Shown in pieces: positions 24,814 to 34,560 of a stretch of 36,471 bases of DNA; positions within the stretch are counted from its first letter, which is position 1, and the number at the start of each line of letters is the position of its first letter. The notes below the pieces were generated by a model, which was not told the origin of the DNA, did not search any database, and was given only the letters and a program-made list of their open reading frames with translations. The position numbers and the translations under genes were made by a program. Source of the stretch: Pseudomonadota bacterium (GTDB taxonomy: Bacteria; Pseudomonadota; Gammaproteobacteria; Steroidobacterales; Steroidobacteraceae); contig JAJYAM010000022.1 in the NCBI GenBank assembly GCA_021779535.1, forward strand, positions 1 through 36,471. Reading direction: 5' to 3'.

Positions 24814-24871
24814 CGATTGCACCCGTGGTGGCCCATTGGCGGAAGTCGCGCCGCGCGCCCCCCGGCGACCG

Positions 24872-24901
24872 ACTCTAGCGGCTTTCCATGCGCGCCGCCA
24901 A
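24872..24901 (-). promoter_or_regulatory. Candidate sigma-70 promoter for the permease gene
   Basis: On the minus strand, TTGGCG (24901-24896) and TAGAGT (24877-24872) are separated by 18 bases, each matching consensus at four of six positions, about 60 bases before the permease start and downstream of the secF stop. Confidence 0.45.
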
Positions 24902-24925
24902 GCGAATTCACCGCCCGCGCGACGA

Positions 24926-25864
24926 TCACGGCAGGCCGTCGACCTCTTCCGGCTTCGCGATCCGCCGTTCGAGCAGGTCGTCGGTGCGCAGTCCCATGTC
25001 GAGCGCGATCGCGGAGGAGATGTAGATCGAGGAATAGGTGCCGGCGACGATGCCGATCACCAGCGCGGCCGAGAAGCTGTGCAGGGTCTGGCCGCCGAAG
25101 ATCAGCAGCGCGAGCACGACCAGCAGCGTGACGAGCTTGGTCATCAGGGTCCGCGACAAGGTCTGGTTGATCGACTCGTCGATCACCTGCGCGATCGGCA
25201 GCCGGCGCGCGGAGCGCGCCCGCTCGCGCACCCGGTCGAACACGATCACCGTGTCGTTCAGCGAATAGCCGATCACCGCGAGGATCGCCGAGATCGCGGT
25301 CAGGTCGAACGTCATCCGCGAGATCGCGAAGAAGCCGAGCACGCAGATCGGGTCGTGCAACACCGCGAAGATCGCGCCGAGCGCGAGCTTCGGCGTGAAG
25401 CGGATCAACACGTACACCATGATCAGCACGAGCGTTGCCGCGAGCGCCCAGGCGCCCTTGACGAACAGCTCCTCGCCGACCTGGGGACCGACCACCTCGG
25501 TCGAGCGCAGCGTGACCCCGGCCTCGATCGGGCGGAACAGGTCGAGGATCCGGGTGCCGATCTCGCCGCCGCGGACGTTCGGATCGGGCGGCAGCCGCAC
25601 GAGGATGTCGCGCGGGCTGCCGAATTGCTGCACCTGGGCGTCGGCGATCTTCGCGCCGGCGAGCGCCGCGCGCAGGCGGTCGACGTTCGGCGCGGTCGGG
25701 AAGTACGTCTCGACGACGATGCCGCCGGTGAAATCGATGCCGAGGTTCAGGCCGCGCACCCCGACCAGGATCAGCGAACCGACGATCAGGACCGCCGACA
25801 GCCCGTACCACACCTTGCGGGTGTGCATGAACGGGAAGCGCGTGACCTTGTGAAAGAACTCCAT
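24926..25864 (-). CDS. secF: Protein translocase subunit SecF
   Basis: A 312-residue membrane protein of the RND-like SecDF export motor, which uses the proton gradient to pull secreted proteins into the periplasm. It has an N-terminal helix (VWYGLSAVLIVGSLILVGV), the GLNLGIDFTGGIVVE motif and five further helices near the C-terminus, with ILAVIGYSLNDTVIVFDRVR and the NQTLSRTLMTKLVTLLVVLAL segment conserved in SecF. It starts 25 bases downstream of the secD stop. Confidence 0.96.
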   Translation of the reverse strand: MEFFHKVTRFPFMHTRKVWYGLSAVLIVGSLILVGVRGLNLGIDFTGGIVVETYFPTAPNVDRLRAALAGAKIADAQVQQFGSPRDILVRLPPDPNVRGGEIGTRILDLFRPIEAGVTLRSTEVVGPQVGEELFVKGAWALAATLVLIMVYVLIRFTPKLALGAIFAVLHDPICVLGFFAISRMTFDLTAISAILAVIGYSLNDTVIVFDRVRERARSARRLPIAQVIDESINQTLSRTLMTKLVTLLVVLALLIFGGQTLHSFSAALVIGIVAGTYSSIYISSAIALDMGLRTDDLLERRIAKPEEVDGLP

Positions 25865-25889
25865 CGATGACTCTCCCCCGGCGCCGGCC

Positions 25890-27743
25890 TCAGATCGGCA
25901 GGCGCTCGATCTTGCGCCGGCCTCCGAACACGATGTGCACGAGCGTGCGGCTCCCCATCAGCGACGTGAACATCGACGTCGCGATCCCGAGCACGAGCAC
26001 CACCGCGAAGCCGCGGACCGCGCCCGATCCGAACAGCCACAGCACGATGCCGGCGATCGCGGCGGTCACGTTGGAGTCGAAGATCGCGGAGAACGCGCGT
26101 TCGAAGCCGGCCGTGATCGCCGCGCGCGGCGTCACGCCGGCGCGCAGTTCCTCACGGATGCGCTCGTAGATCAGGATGTTCGCATCGACCGCCATGCCGA
26201 CGGTGAGCACGACCGCGGCGATCCCGGGCAGCGTGAGCGCGGCGCCGACCAGCGACAGCAGCGCGGTCAGCAGCACCACGTTCACCGCGAGCACCACGTC
26301 CGCGATCACGCCGAACCACTTGTAGTACACCGCCATGAACACGAACGCCGCGAGCGTGCCGTACACCATCGCGCGGATGCCCCGGTCGATGTTGTCCTGG
26401 CCGAGGCTCGGGCCGATCGCGCGCTCCTCGATCTCGGAGAGCGGCGCCGCGAGCCCGCCGGCGCGCAGCAACAGCGCGAGCTCGCGCCCCTCGATCGGGT
26501 TGATCCCGGTGATCTGGAAATTGTTGCTGAAGACGCCGCGGATCGTCGCCTCGTTGATCACTTCCTCCTTCTTGCGCACCACCTGGACGCCGGCCGCGTT
26601 CTTCTCGCTGGAGCGGTCGATGAACACGACCGCCATCATGTGGCCGATGTTCTCCTCGGTGTTGCGCAGCATCTTCTCGGCGCCCCGGCTGTCGAGCGAC
26701 ACGGAGACCGCCGGCCCTTCCTGCGTATTCGGCTGGAACGAGGCGTCGGTGAGCTGATCGCCGGTCACGACGATGTCGCGCTTCAGCAGCACCGGCCGCT
26801 TGTGGCGCGTGTAGTAGAGCTTGGTGCCGAGCGGGATCTGCCCGGTCTGCGCGGCCTCGAACGGATTGTCGGTCTCGTCGACCATGTGGAACTCGAGGGT
26901 CGCGGTCTTGCCGAGGATCTTCTTGACCTCGGCCGAGTTCTGCAGCCCCGGCAGCTGGATCGCGATCTGGTCGGCGCCCTGCTGCGCGACCTGCGGCTCG
27001 GAGACCGCGAGCTCCGGGCTGTTCAGGCGGTTGCGCAGGATCACGATGTTCTGCTGGACCGCGTAATTCTCGCGTTTCTGGATCTGCTGCGGGGTCAGCG
27101 TGAGCTGCAGCGCGGGCCGCTTGCCGGCCGTCGTCTCGACGAAGTTCACCGAACGGTTGTCGTTCTCGATCGCGTCCCGGCCCTTCGCGAAGCTCGCGGC
27201 GTCGCGGAACGTGACCACGACCCGGTTGTCCGGATAGTCGACCCGGACGTCGTCGTAGGGCACGTGCGCGTTGCGCAGGGACGCGCGGAAATCCTGGTCG
27301 TAGCGGTCGAGCTCCTGCTTCACCGCGGCCTGGACGTCGACCTGGTACACGAGATAGACGCCGCCGCGCAGGTCGAGGCCGAGCTTGACCGGCGTGAGGC
27401 CGAGGTCGCGCATCCAGGTCGGCACGCGCGACGCGGTCGCGAGCGCGATCGTGTACTGGTTCGGCATCCCGGCGGAGATCACGTCCCGCGCCTTCGCGCG
27501 ATCCGCGGCGGTCGGGAAGCGCAGCGTGAGGCGGCCGTTCTCGAGGAACGAGCCGGCGAGCGGGACGCCCTTCGACGCCAGCAGCTTCTCGACCGCGACC
27601 CGATCGGCCGCGACGACGGCCGACTGGTCCTTCGCGAGCTGCAACGCGCTCTGCTCGCCGAACAGGTTCGGCGAGGCCAGCAGGACCCCGACCAGCGTCA
27701 CGATCGCGACGACCGCGATCTTCCAGCGGGGATAGGAGGTCAT
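25890..27743 (-). CDS. secD: Protein translocase subunit SecD
   Basis: A 617-residue membrane protein. It has an N-terminal helix (WKIAVVAIVTLVGVLLASPN), a large periplasmic part with the GLDLRGGVYLVYQVD motif, and a C-terminal bundle with LTVGMAVDANILIYERIREE and IFDSNVTAAIAGIVLWLFGS, where charged residues carry proton flow. It pairs with SecF. The ATG at 27743 overlaps the yajC stop as ATGA. The yajC-secD-secF order is standard. Confidence 0.96.
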   Translation of the reverse strand: MTSYPRWKIAVVAIVTLVGVLLASPNLFGEQSALQLAKDQSAVVAADRVAVEKLLASKGVPLAGSFLENGRLTLRFPTAADRAKARDVISAGMPNQYTIALATASRVPTWMRDLGLTPVKLGLDLRGGVYLVYQVDVQAAVKQELDRYDQDFRASLRNAHVPYDDVRVDYPDNRVVVTFRDAASFAKGRDAIENDNRSVNFVETTAGKRPALQLTLTPQQIQKRENYAVQQNIVILRNRLNSPELAVSEPQVAQQGADQIAIQLPGLQNSAEVKKILGKTATLEFHMVDETDNPFEAAQTGQIPLGTKLYYTRHKRPVLLKRDIVVTGDQLTDASFQPNTQEGPAVSVSLDSRGAEKMLRNTEENIGHMMAVVFIDRSSEKNAAGVQVVRKKEEVINEATIRGVFSNNFQITGINPIEGRELALLLRAGGLAAPLSEIEERAIGPSLGQDNIDRGIRAMVYGTLAAFVFMAVYYKWFGVIADVVLAVNVVLLTALLSLVGAALTLPGIAAVVLTVGMAVDANILIYERIREELRAGVTPRAAITAGFERAFSAIFDSNVTAAIAGIVLWLFGSGAVRGFAVVLVLGIATSMFTSLMGSRTLVHIVFGGRRKIERLPI

Positions 27744-28069
27744 GCGTTCTTGACCGTGCCCTTGGGCAGCAGCTGGGATATCTGGAACTTCTGCAGCTTC
27801 ACGGTGACGCCGGACGCGATCTCCAGCGTCACGAACTGGTCGCGGACCTCGATGACCTTGCCGAGGATCCCGCCGTTGGTCGCGACCTCGTCGCCCGCGG
27901 CGATCTTGCCGAGCATCTCCTTCTGTTCCTTGGCACGCTTGTTCTGCGGCCGGATCAGCAGGAAGTAGAACACCACCAGCAATGCGACCGGCAGCAGCAG
28001 CGCGCCGAACAGGCTCTGCCCACCGATCGGACCGGATTGCGCGTACGCCGATTTGATGAAGAAATTCAT
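27740..28069 (-). CDS. yajC: Sec translocon accessory protein YajC
   Basis: A 109-residue protein with one membrane helix (LFGALLLPVALLVVFYFLLI) followed by the family signature RPQNKRAKEQKEMLGKI and a small cytoplasmic beta domain (GDEVATNGGILGKVIEV). It associates with SecDF. GGGTGAAA lies before the ATG. A 49-base gap with a short GCGGCC/GGCCGC hairpin separates it from tgt. Confidence 0.95.
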   Translation of the reverse strand: MNFFIKSAYAQSGPIGGQSLFGALLLPVALLVVFYFLLIRPQNKRAKEQKEMLGKIAAGDEVATNGGILGKVIEVRDQFVTLEIASGVTVKLQKFQISQLLPKGTVKNA

Positions 28070-28118
28070 GGCTTTTCACCCACTCTGCGCGGCCGGGGCC
28101 GCGGCGGAAAGCGGGGGA

Positions 28119-30296
<2,178 letters not shown>

Positions 30297-30317
30297 CTAA
30301 CAATACCGCCGTTCGCA

Positions 30318-30323
30318 TATACT
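30318..30323 (+). promoter_or_regulatory. -10 box of the tRNA-Leu gene
   Basis: TATACT (five of six to consensus) lies 14 bases before the tRNA 5' end, in the queA-tRNA divergent gap. The corresponding -35 region (around ACTAAC at 30296-30301) is poor. Confidence 0.5.
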
Positions 30324-30337
30324 GCCGGGGCTGGCCT

Positions 30338-30424
30338 GCCCGGATGGCGGAACTGGTAGACGCGCCGGACTCAAAATCCGGTGGTGGCGACATCGTGTGG
30401 GTTCGATTCCCTCTCCGGGCACCA
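30338..30424 (+). tRNA. tRNA-Leu (anticodon CAA)
   Basis: An 87-nucleotide class II tRNA. The acceptor stem GCCCGGA (30338-30344) pairs with TCCGGGC (30414-30420), followed by the A discriminator and an encoded CCA. The anticodon stem CCGGA/TCCGG (30365-30369 and 30377-30381) holds the loop CTCAAAA, giving anticodon CAA at 30372-30374, which reads UUG. The long variable arm and the GTTCGATTC T-loop are present. Confidence 0.97.
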
Positions 30425-30439
30425 GCTCCTCCTGCTCGA

Positions 30440-30994
30440 ATGGATGCCTCTTTGAAGTTCTGCAGCAACTGCGGCGCCGCCGTCGTCACCAAGGTCCCTC
30501 CGGGCGATCATCTGCCGCGCTTCGTCTGCGATGCCTGCGGAACGGTGCACTACAAGAACCCGCTGCTGGTGCTCGGCTGCGTGCCCGAATGGGAAGGCAG
30601 GATCCTGCTGTGCCGGCGCGCGATCGAGCCGCGGCTCGGCTTCTGGACCGTGCCGGCCGGTTTCATGGAGATCGGCGAGACGATGCAGCACGCGGCGCGG
30701 CGCGAGTGCCAGGAGGAGGCCCAGGCCGACGTCGAGATCGGCTCGCTGCTCGCGGTGGTGAGCGTGACCCACGCGGCGCAGGTCCACGTGATGTTCCGCG
30801 CGAACCTGCTCGCACCGCGCTACGCCGCGGGGCCCGAGAGCCTCGAGGTGCGGCTGGTCGAGGAACGCGAGATCCCCTGGGAGGACCTCGCGTTTCCGAG
30901 CGGCGAGTTCACCTTGCGCCGCTATTTCGCGGACCGCGCGGCCGGACGCGAAACGCACCACTTCACCGAGCTGCACCAGCCGCTGAAGCGCTGA
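30440..30994 (+). CDS. Zinc-ribbon Nudix hydrolase
   Basis: A 184-residue protein. An N-terminal zinc ribbon has paired cysteines in FCSNCGA and VCDACGT. The Nudix box (Gx5Ex7REUxEExGU) is seen in [20 protein letters not shown]. Nudix enzymes hydrolyse nucleoside diphosphates linked to other groups. The zinc ribbon resembles NudC-type NAD(H) pyrophosphatases and NADAR-like relatives, but the C-terminal NudC signature is not seen, so the substrate is open. It starts only 15 bases after the tRNA end and lacks a good ribosome-binding site, so it may be read through from the tRNA promoter. Confidence 0.85.
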   Translation: MDASLKFCSNCGAAVVTKVPPGDHLPRFVCDACGTVHYKNPLLVLGCVPEWEGRILLCRRAIEPRLGFWTVPAGFMEIGETMQHAARRECQEEAQADVEIGSLLAVVSVTHAAQVHVMFRANLLAPRYAAGPESLEVRLVEEREIPWEDLAFPSGEFTLRRYFADRAAGRETHHFTELHQPLKR

Positions 30995-31062
30995 CACCCG
31001 CCCGGGCGGCGCTGTGGCAAAATAAGCGGCCGTCCCGCGGCAACACATCAGAAGGGAACGCC

Positions 31063-31386
31063 ATGGCGTTTGTGGTCACCGAAAACTGCATCAAGTGCAA
31101 GTACACCGATTGCGTCGAGGTCTGCCCCGTCGACTGCTTCCACGAGGGCCCGAATTTCCTGGTGATCGACCCCGACGAGTGCATCGATTGCACGCTCTGC
31201 GAGCCGGAGTGCCCGGTCGAGGCGATCGTCTCCGAGGAAGACATCCCCGCCGGCCAGGAAGCCTTCAAGCAGCTGAACGCCGAGCTCGCGAAGCAATGGC
31301 CGGTGATCAACGAGAAGCACGCGGCGCCGGGCGACGCGAAGCAGTGGGAAGGCGTTCCCGACAAGCTGAAGATGCTCGAGCGCTGA
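31063..31386 (+). CDS. fdxA: 7Fe ferredoxin FdxA
   Basis: A 107-residue ferredoxin of the Azotobacter FdI type. The N-terminal cysteines [20 protein letters not shown] and the second set [13 protein letters not shown] bind one [3Fe-4S] and one [4Fe-4S] cluster. A C-terminal extension ([13 protein letters not shown]) typical of this class is present. It transfers electrons in the cytoplasm; partners cannot be inferred from the neighbours. GAAGGGA lies 5 bases before the ATG. It is followed by a strong hairpin. Confidence 0.95.
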   Translation: MAFVVTENCIKCKYTDCVEVCPVDCFHEGPNFLVIDPDECIDCTLCEPECPVEAIVSEEDIPAGQEAFKQLNAELAKQWPVINEKHAAPGDAKQWEGVPDKLKMLER

Positions 31387-31393
31387 GGCAGCC

Positions 31394-31415
31394 GGTCCGC
31401 CGCGCGCGGCGGACC
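31394..31415. terminator. Palindromic hairpin between fdxA and xerD
   Basis: A near-perfect GC palindrome with arms GGTCCGCC and GGCGGACC and a short inner part, lying between convergent fdxA and xerD stops. It could terminate both genes, though there is no T-run on either side. Confidence 0.5.
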
Positions 31416-31429
31416 CGCCCGGGGCCCGC

Positions 31430-32389
31430 TCAGCCGCGCGGGTGATGCTGGGCGTGCAGTTCCTTGAGCCGCTCGCGGGCGACGTGGGTGTAGATCTGCG
31501 TCGTCGACAGGTCGCTGTGGCCGAGCAGCATCTGCACGACCCGCAAGTCCGCCCCATGGTTCAGCAGGTGCGTCGCGAACGCGTGCCGGAGCGTATGCGG
31601 CGAGAGTTCCTTGGCGATCCCGGCCTTGCGGGAGTAGCGCTTGATGATGTGCCAGAACGCCTGCCGCGTCATCCGGTCGCCGCGTCGAGTCGGGAACAGG
31701 TAATCGGTCTGCCGCTCGAGCAGGATCTCGATCCGCGGACCGGCGGTGAACTGCTGCAGCCAGCCGACCGCCTCGTCGCCGAGCGGGATCATCCGCTCGC
31801 GGTTGCCCTTGCCGACGATGCGCATCACGCCTTGCGTGAGGTTCACCTGGCCGTGCTTCAGGTTCACGAGCTCGGACACCCGCAGCCCGGTCGCATACAG
31901 CACCTCGAGCATCGTGCGATCCCGGTGGCCGAGCGGATCGGTGACCACCGGCGCCTCGAGCAGCGCGTCGACCTCGGCCTCGGTCAGCGACTTCGGCAGC
32001 GAACGCCCGATCTTCGGCATCGCGATCTGCGCGGTCGGGTCGGCCGCGATATCGCCCTCGCGGATCATGTACCGGTAGAAGCGGCGGAAGCTCGACAGCT
32101 GCCGGGCGGTCGAGCGCGGTCGCGAGCCGCCCTCCGCGCGTGCGGCGATGAAGCCGAGCAACTCGATCCGCGTCGCCTTCAGCAGCGAGCTCTGCCGCGC
32201 GCCGAGCCACCGCCCGAGCGCGGTCAGGTCGGCGCGGTAAGCGGCGAGCGTGTTCGCCGAGAGACCGCGTTCGGCCCAGACCGCGTCGAGGAAGCGCTGC
32301 AGCGCCGGGTCCGCCGCGTCGCGATCCGCCGGCAGTACCGCCGCTCCGGAACTGCGTGTATAAACCGAGCGCTTGAGGGCCGTCGTCAT
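31430..32389 (-). CDS. xerD: Tyrosine recombinase XerD
   Basis: A 319-residue site-specific recombinase that, with XerC, resolves chromosome dimers at dif. Catalytic residues are visible: Arg in YATGLRVSEL, Lys in VGKGNRERM, HxxR in SPHTLRHAFATHLLNH, His in GHSDLSTTQ and the nucleophile Tyr in QIYTHV. The C-terminus RLKELHAQHHPRG is very close to E. coli XerD rather than XerC. There is an N-terminal extension of about 25 residues. The ATG at 32389 with GAGAA upstream is preferred; an ATG at 32401 is possible. It is the normal chromosomal enzyme, not a mobile-element integrase: no att-like repeats or phage genes are nearby. Confidence 0.93.
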   Translation of the reverse strand: MTTALKRSVYTRSSGAAVLPADRDAADPALQRFLDAVWAERGLSANTLAAYRADLTALGRWLGARQSSLLKATRIELLGFIAARAEGGSRPRSTARQLSSFRRFYRYMIREGDIAADPTAQIAMPKIGRSLPKSLTEAEVDALLEAPVVTDPLGHRDRTMLEVLYATGLRVSELVNLKHGQVNLTQGVMRIVGKGNRERMIPLGDEAVGWLQQFTAGPRIEILLERQTDYLFPTRRGDRMTRQAFWHIIKRYSRKAGIAKELSPHTLRHAFATHLLNHGADLRVVQMLLGHSDLSTTQIYTHVARERLKELHAQHHPRG

Positions 32390-32507
32390 GGTTTCTCGCA
32401 TCGTGACACCGCAATGGCCCCGAGCCGCTGCGGTTTGGACCGGAGTATCGGGTCGCACCGCCGCGGGCGGCGTGACCCGAATCACAGTCACCGGCCAGTA
32501 TTAACAT

Positions 32508-32513
32508 AAGGAG
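32508..32513 (+). promoter_or_regulatory. Strong ribosome-binding site facing an ATC codon before plsC
   Basis: AAGGAG lies six bases before an ATC codon at 32520 that is in frame with the acyltransferase gene with no stop between. The first ordinary start codons, TTG at 32547 and ATG at 32553, are over 30 bases away and lack such a site. Confidence 0.5.
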
Positions 32514-32546
32514 ACACAGATCACAGTCCGATCCACGCCGCGCCGA

Positions 32547-33233
32547 TTGCCGATGCGCCGCGGCATCTACTCGCTGTACTGCGGGGTCGTGTTCGTCGGG
32601 CTCGGCCTGGCCGTGTTCGTGGTCAACGCGTTCGTGCGCGACGACCACGCGCGCCGGCGGATCGCCGGCGGCTACGCCCGCGCGTTCCTCAAGGCCGTGC
32701 GGATTCCGCTCGCGGTCGAGGGGATCGAGCGGCTGCCGGGCGAGGCCTGCGTCGTGGTCGCGAACCACGCGAGCTATCTCGACGGCATCGTCGCGATCGC
32801 CGCGCTCCCGCCGCAGTTTGCGTTCGTGATCAAGCGTGAGATGGTCCGGGTCCCGCTCGCCGGCCTGCTGCTGCGACGGCTGGGGTCCGAGTTCGTCGAA
32901 CGCTTCGACCCGCGGCGCGGCGCGACCGACGCCCGCCGCGTGGTCAAGCGCGCCACGCGCGGCCAATCCCTGGTGTTCTTCCCGGAAGGCACGTTCACCG
33001 AGATCCGCCAGGTCGGCCGGTTCCTGCGCGGCGCGTTCACGACCGCGGCCCGCGCGGGGATGCCGATCGTCGCGGTGGCGATCCACGGCACGCGCGAGGT
33101 GCTGCCGTCGGGGACCGCGCTGCTGCGCCGGCGGCCCATCAAGGTCGAGGTGCTCGCGGTGCTGCGCGGCGAGGATGCGTGCGACCGGAGCCGGGAACTG
33201 ATCGCCGCCGCGATCGGCGAACCGCTCGCCTGA
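32547..33233 (+). CDS. plsC: 1-acylglycerol-3-phosphate acyltransferase (PlsC family)
   Basis: A membrane-bound acyltransferase of about 228 residues that adds the second acyl chain to lysophosphatidic acid in phospholipid synthesis. An N-terminal helix (YCGVVFVGLGLAVFVVNAFV) is followed by the catalytic VANHASYLDG (NHx4D) and the substrate-binding VFFPEGTFTE. The start is uncertain: TTG at 32547 is used here, ATG at 32553 is next, but the only good ribosome-binding site points to an ATC at 32520, which would add nine residues. It lies divergent from xerD and is followed by a terminator hairpin. Confidence 0.85.
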   Translation: MPMRRGIYSLYCGVVFVGLGLAVFVVNAFVRDDHARRRIAGGYARAFLKAVRIPLAVEGIERLPGEACVVVANHASYLDGIVAIAALPPQFAFVIKREMVRVPLAGLLLRRLGSEFVERFDPRRGATDARRVVKRATRGQSLVFFPEGTFTEIRQVGRFLRGAFTTAARAGMPIVAVAIHGTREVLPSGTALLRRRPIKVEVLAVLRGEDACDRSRELIAAAIGEPLA

Positions 33234-33244
33234 CCGGGGTGCTC

Positions 33245-33268
33245 CCGGGGGCGTCCGCCCCCGGCTTT
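33245..33268 (+). terminator. Rho-independent-like terminator after plsC
   Basis: Nine-base perfect arms CCGGGGGCG (33245-33253) and CGCCCCCGG (33256-33264) with a two-base loop are followed by CTTT. It lies 12 bases after the plsC stop. The T-run is short, but the placement fits. Confidence 0.65.
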
Positions 33269-33276
33269 CCGCCGGT

Positions 33277-33282
33277 TATACT
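33277..33282 (+). promoter_or_regulatory. -10 box upstream of the thiolase gene
   Basis: TATACT, 40 bases before the thiolase start and just after the plsC terminator. The expected -35 falls in the terminator stem and is poor. Confidence 0.4.
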
Positions 33283-33321
33283 GGGCGGCCGGCAGATGCC
33301 GCCAATCGAGGGAAAGCGCCC

Positions 33322-34503
33322 ATGTCCACCGATCCGACCGTGATCCTCGCCGCACAGCGAACGCCGATCGGCGCATTCCAGGGCGCGCTCGCCTCGCTGA
33401 GCGGCCCGCAGCTCGGCGCGGCCGCGATCCGCGGTGCGGTCGCCGCGTCGCGCGTCGATCCGGGCGAGATCGACGAGGTCGTGATGGGCTGCGTGCTCGC
33501 GGCGGGGCTCGGGCAGGCACCCGCGCGGCAGGCCGCGCTCGGTGCCGGACTGGGCGCGTCGATCCCCGCGACCACGCTGAACAAGATGTGCGGGTCCGCG
33601 ATGCGCGCGGTGATGAGCGCCGCCGACCAGATCGCCGCGGGCGGCGCGACCGTCGTCGTCGCGGGCGGCCTCGAGTCGATGACGAACGCGCCGTACCTGT
33701 TGCCGAAGGCCCGGGCCGGCTACCGGATGGGACACCAGGAAGTCCTCGATCACATGTTCTACGACGGATTGCAGAGCCCCTGGGACGGAAAGCTGATGGG
33801 CGTGTTCGCCGAGGCGACCGCGCAGCGCTACGGCTTCGGTCGCGCCGAGCAGGACGCGTTCGCGACCGAGTCCGTGCGCCGCGCCCAGGACGCGGCGCGC
33901 CGCGCCGCGTTCGCCGCGGAGATCTCGCCGGTCACGACGCGGGCCCGGTCGGGCGAGGCCACCGTCGCGGCGGACGAGACCCCGTACACGGTCGCGATCG
34001 AGAAGATCCCGTCGTTGAAACCCGCGTTCCAGAAGGACGGCACCGTCACCGCGGCGAGCTCGTCGAGCATCGCGGACGGCGCGGCCGCGCTGGTGCTCGC
34101 GTCGGCCGCGCATGCGAAGGCCCGCGGCCTCGCGCCGCTCGCGCGCATCGTCGGCCACGCGAGCTTCGCCCGCGAGCCGGAGTGGTTCACGCTCGCGCCG
34201 ATCGGGGCGATCGGCAAGCTCCTCGACCGGATCGGCTGGCGGGTCGACGACGTGGATCTGTTCGAGGTGAACGAAGCGTTCGCGGTCGTGACGATGGCGG
34301 CGGGCCGCGACCTCGGCCTGGATCCGGCCAAGGTCAACGTCAACGGCGGCGCGTGCGCACTCGGGCATCCGATCGGCGCGACCGGCGCGAGGATCCTCAC
34401 GACCCTGGTGCATGCGCTGCGCGCGCGCGGCGGGCGCCGCGGCATCGCGAGCCTGTGCATCGGTGGCGGCGAGGCGACCGCGGTCGCCGTCGAGCTCGAT
34501 TGA
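33322..34503 (+). CDS. Acetyl-CoA acetyltransferase (thiolase)
   Basis: A 393-residue thiolase of normal length for AtoB/PhaA-type enzymes. The nucleophilic cysteine is in TLNKMCGSAMRAV, the histidine in NGGACALGHPIGATGAR, and the second cysteine in ASLCIGGGEA. It condenses two acetyl-CoA to acetoacetyl-CoA or cleaves the reverse; the sequence alone does not separate biosynthetic (polyhydroxybutyrate) from degradative use. GAGGGA lies before the ATG. The next gene, ETF-ubiquinone oxidoreductase, hints at fatty-acid or amino-acid oxidation, though a shared transcript is not certain. Confidence 0.9.
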   Translation: MSTDPTVILAAQRTPIGAFQGALASLSGPQLGAAAIRGAVAASRVDPGEIDEVVMGCVLAAGLGQAPARQAALGAGLGASIPATTLNKMCGSAMRAVMSAADQIAAGGATVVVAGGLESMTNAPYLLPKARAGYRMGHQEVLDHMFYDGLQSPWDGKLMGVFAEATAQRYGFGRAEQDAFATESVRRAQDAARRAAFAAEISPVTTRARSGEATVAADETPYTVAIEKIPSLKPAFQKDGTVTAASSSSIADGAAALVLASAAHAKARGLAPLARIVGHASFAREPEWFTLAPIGAIGKLLDRIGWRVDDVDLFEVNEAFAVVTMAAGRDLGLDPAKVNVNGGACALGHPIGATGARILTTLVHALRARGGRRGIASLCIGGGEATAVAVELD

Positions 34504-34560
34504 ACGCGGACGCGAAGATCCGCCGGGCGAAATTCAGGGGATTATCGGGGTGAAGATTCT

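Noticed and set aside
22258-25131. A 957-codon plus-strand open frame covering suhB and the permease
   Set aside because: Overlaps suhB in the wrong frame and runs antisense to the permease; Arg/Asp-rich low-complexity translation.
31430-32389. Tyrosine recombinase as evidence of an integrated element
   Set aside because: The protein is closest to chromosomal XerD, neighbours are housekeeping genes, and no direct repeat of the tRNA-Leu 3' end was seen nearby.
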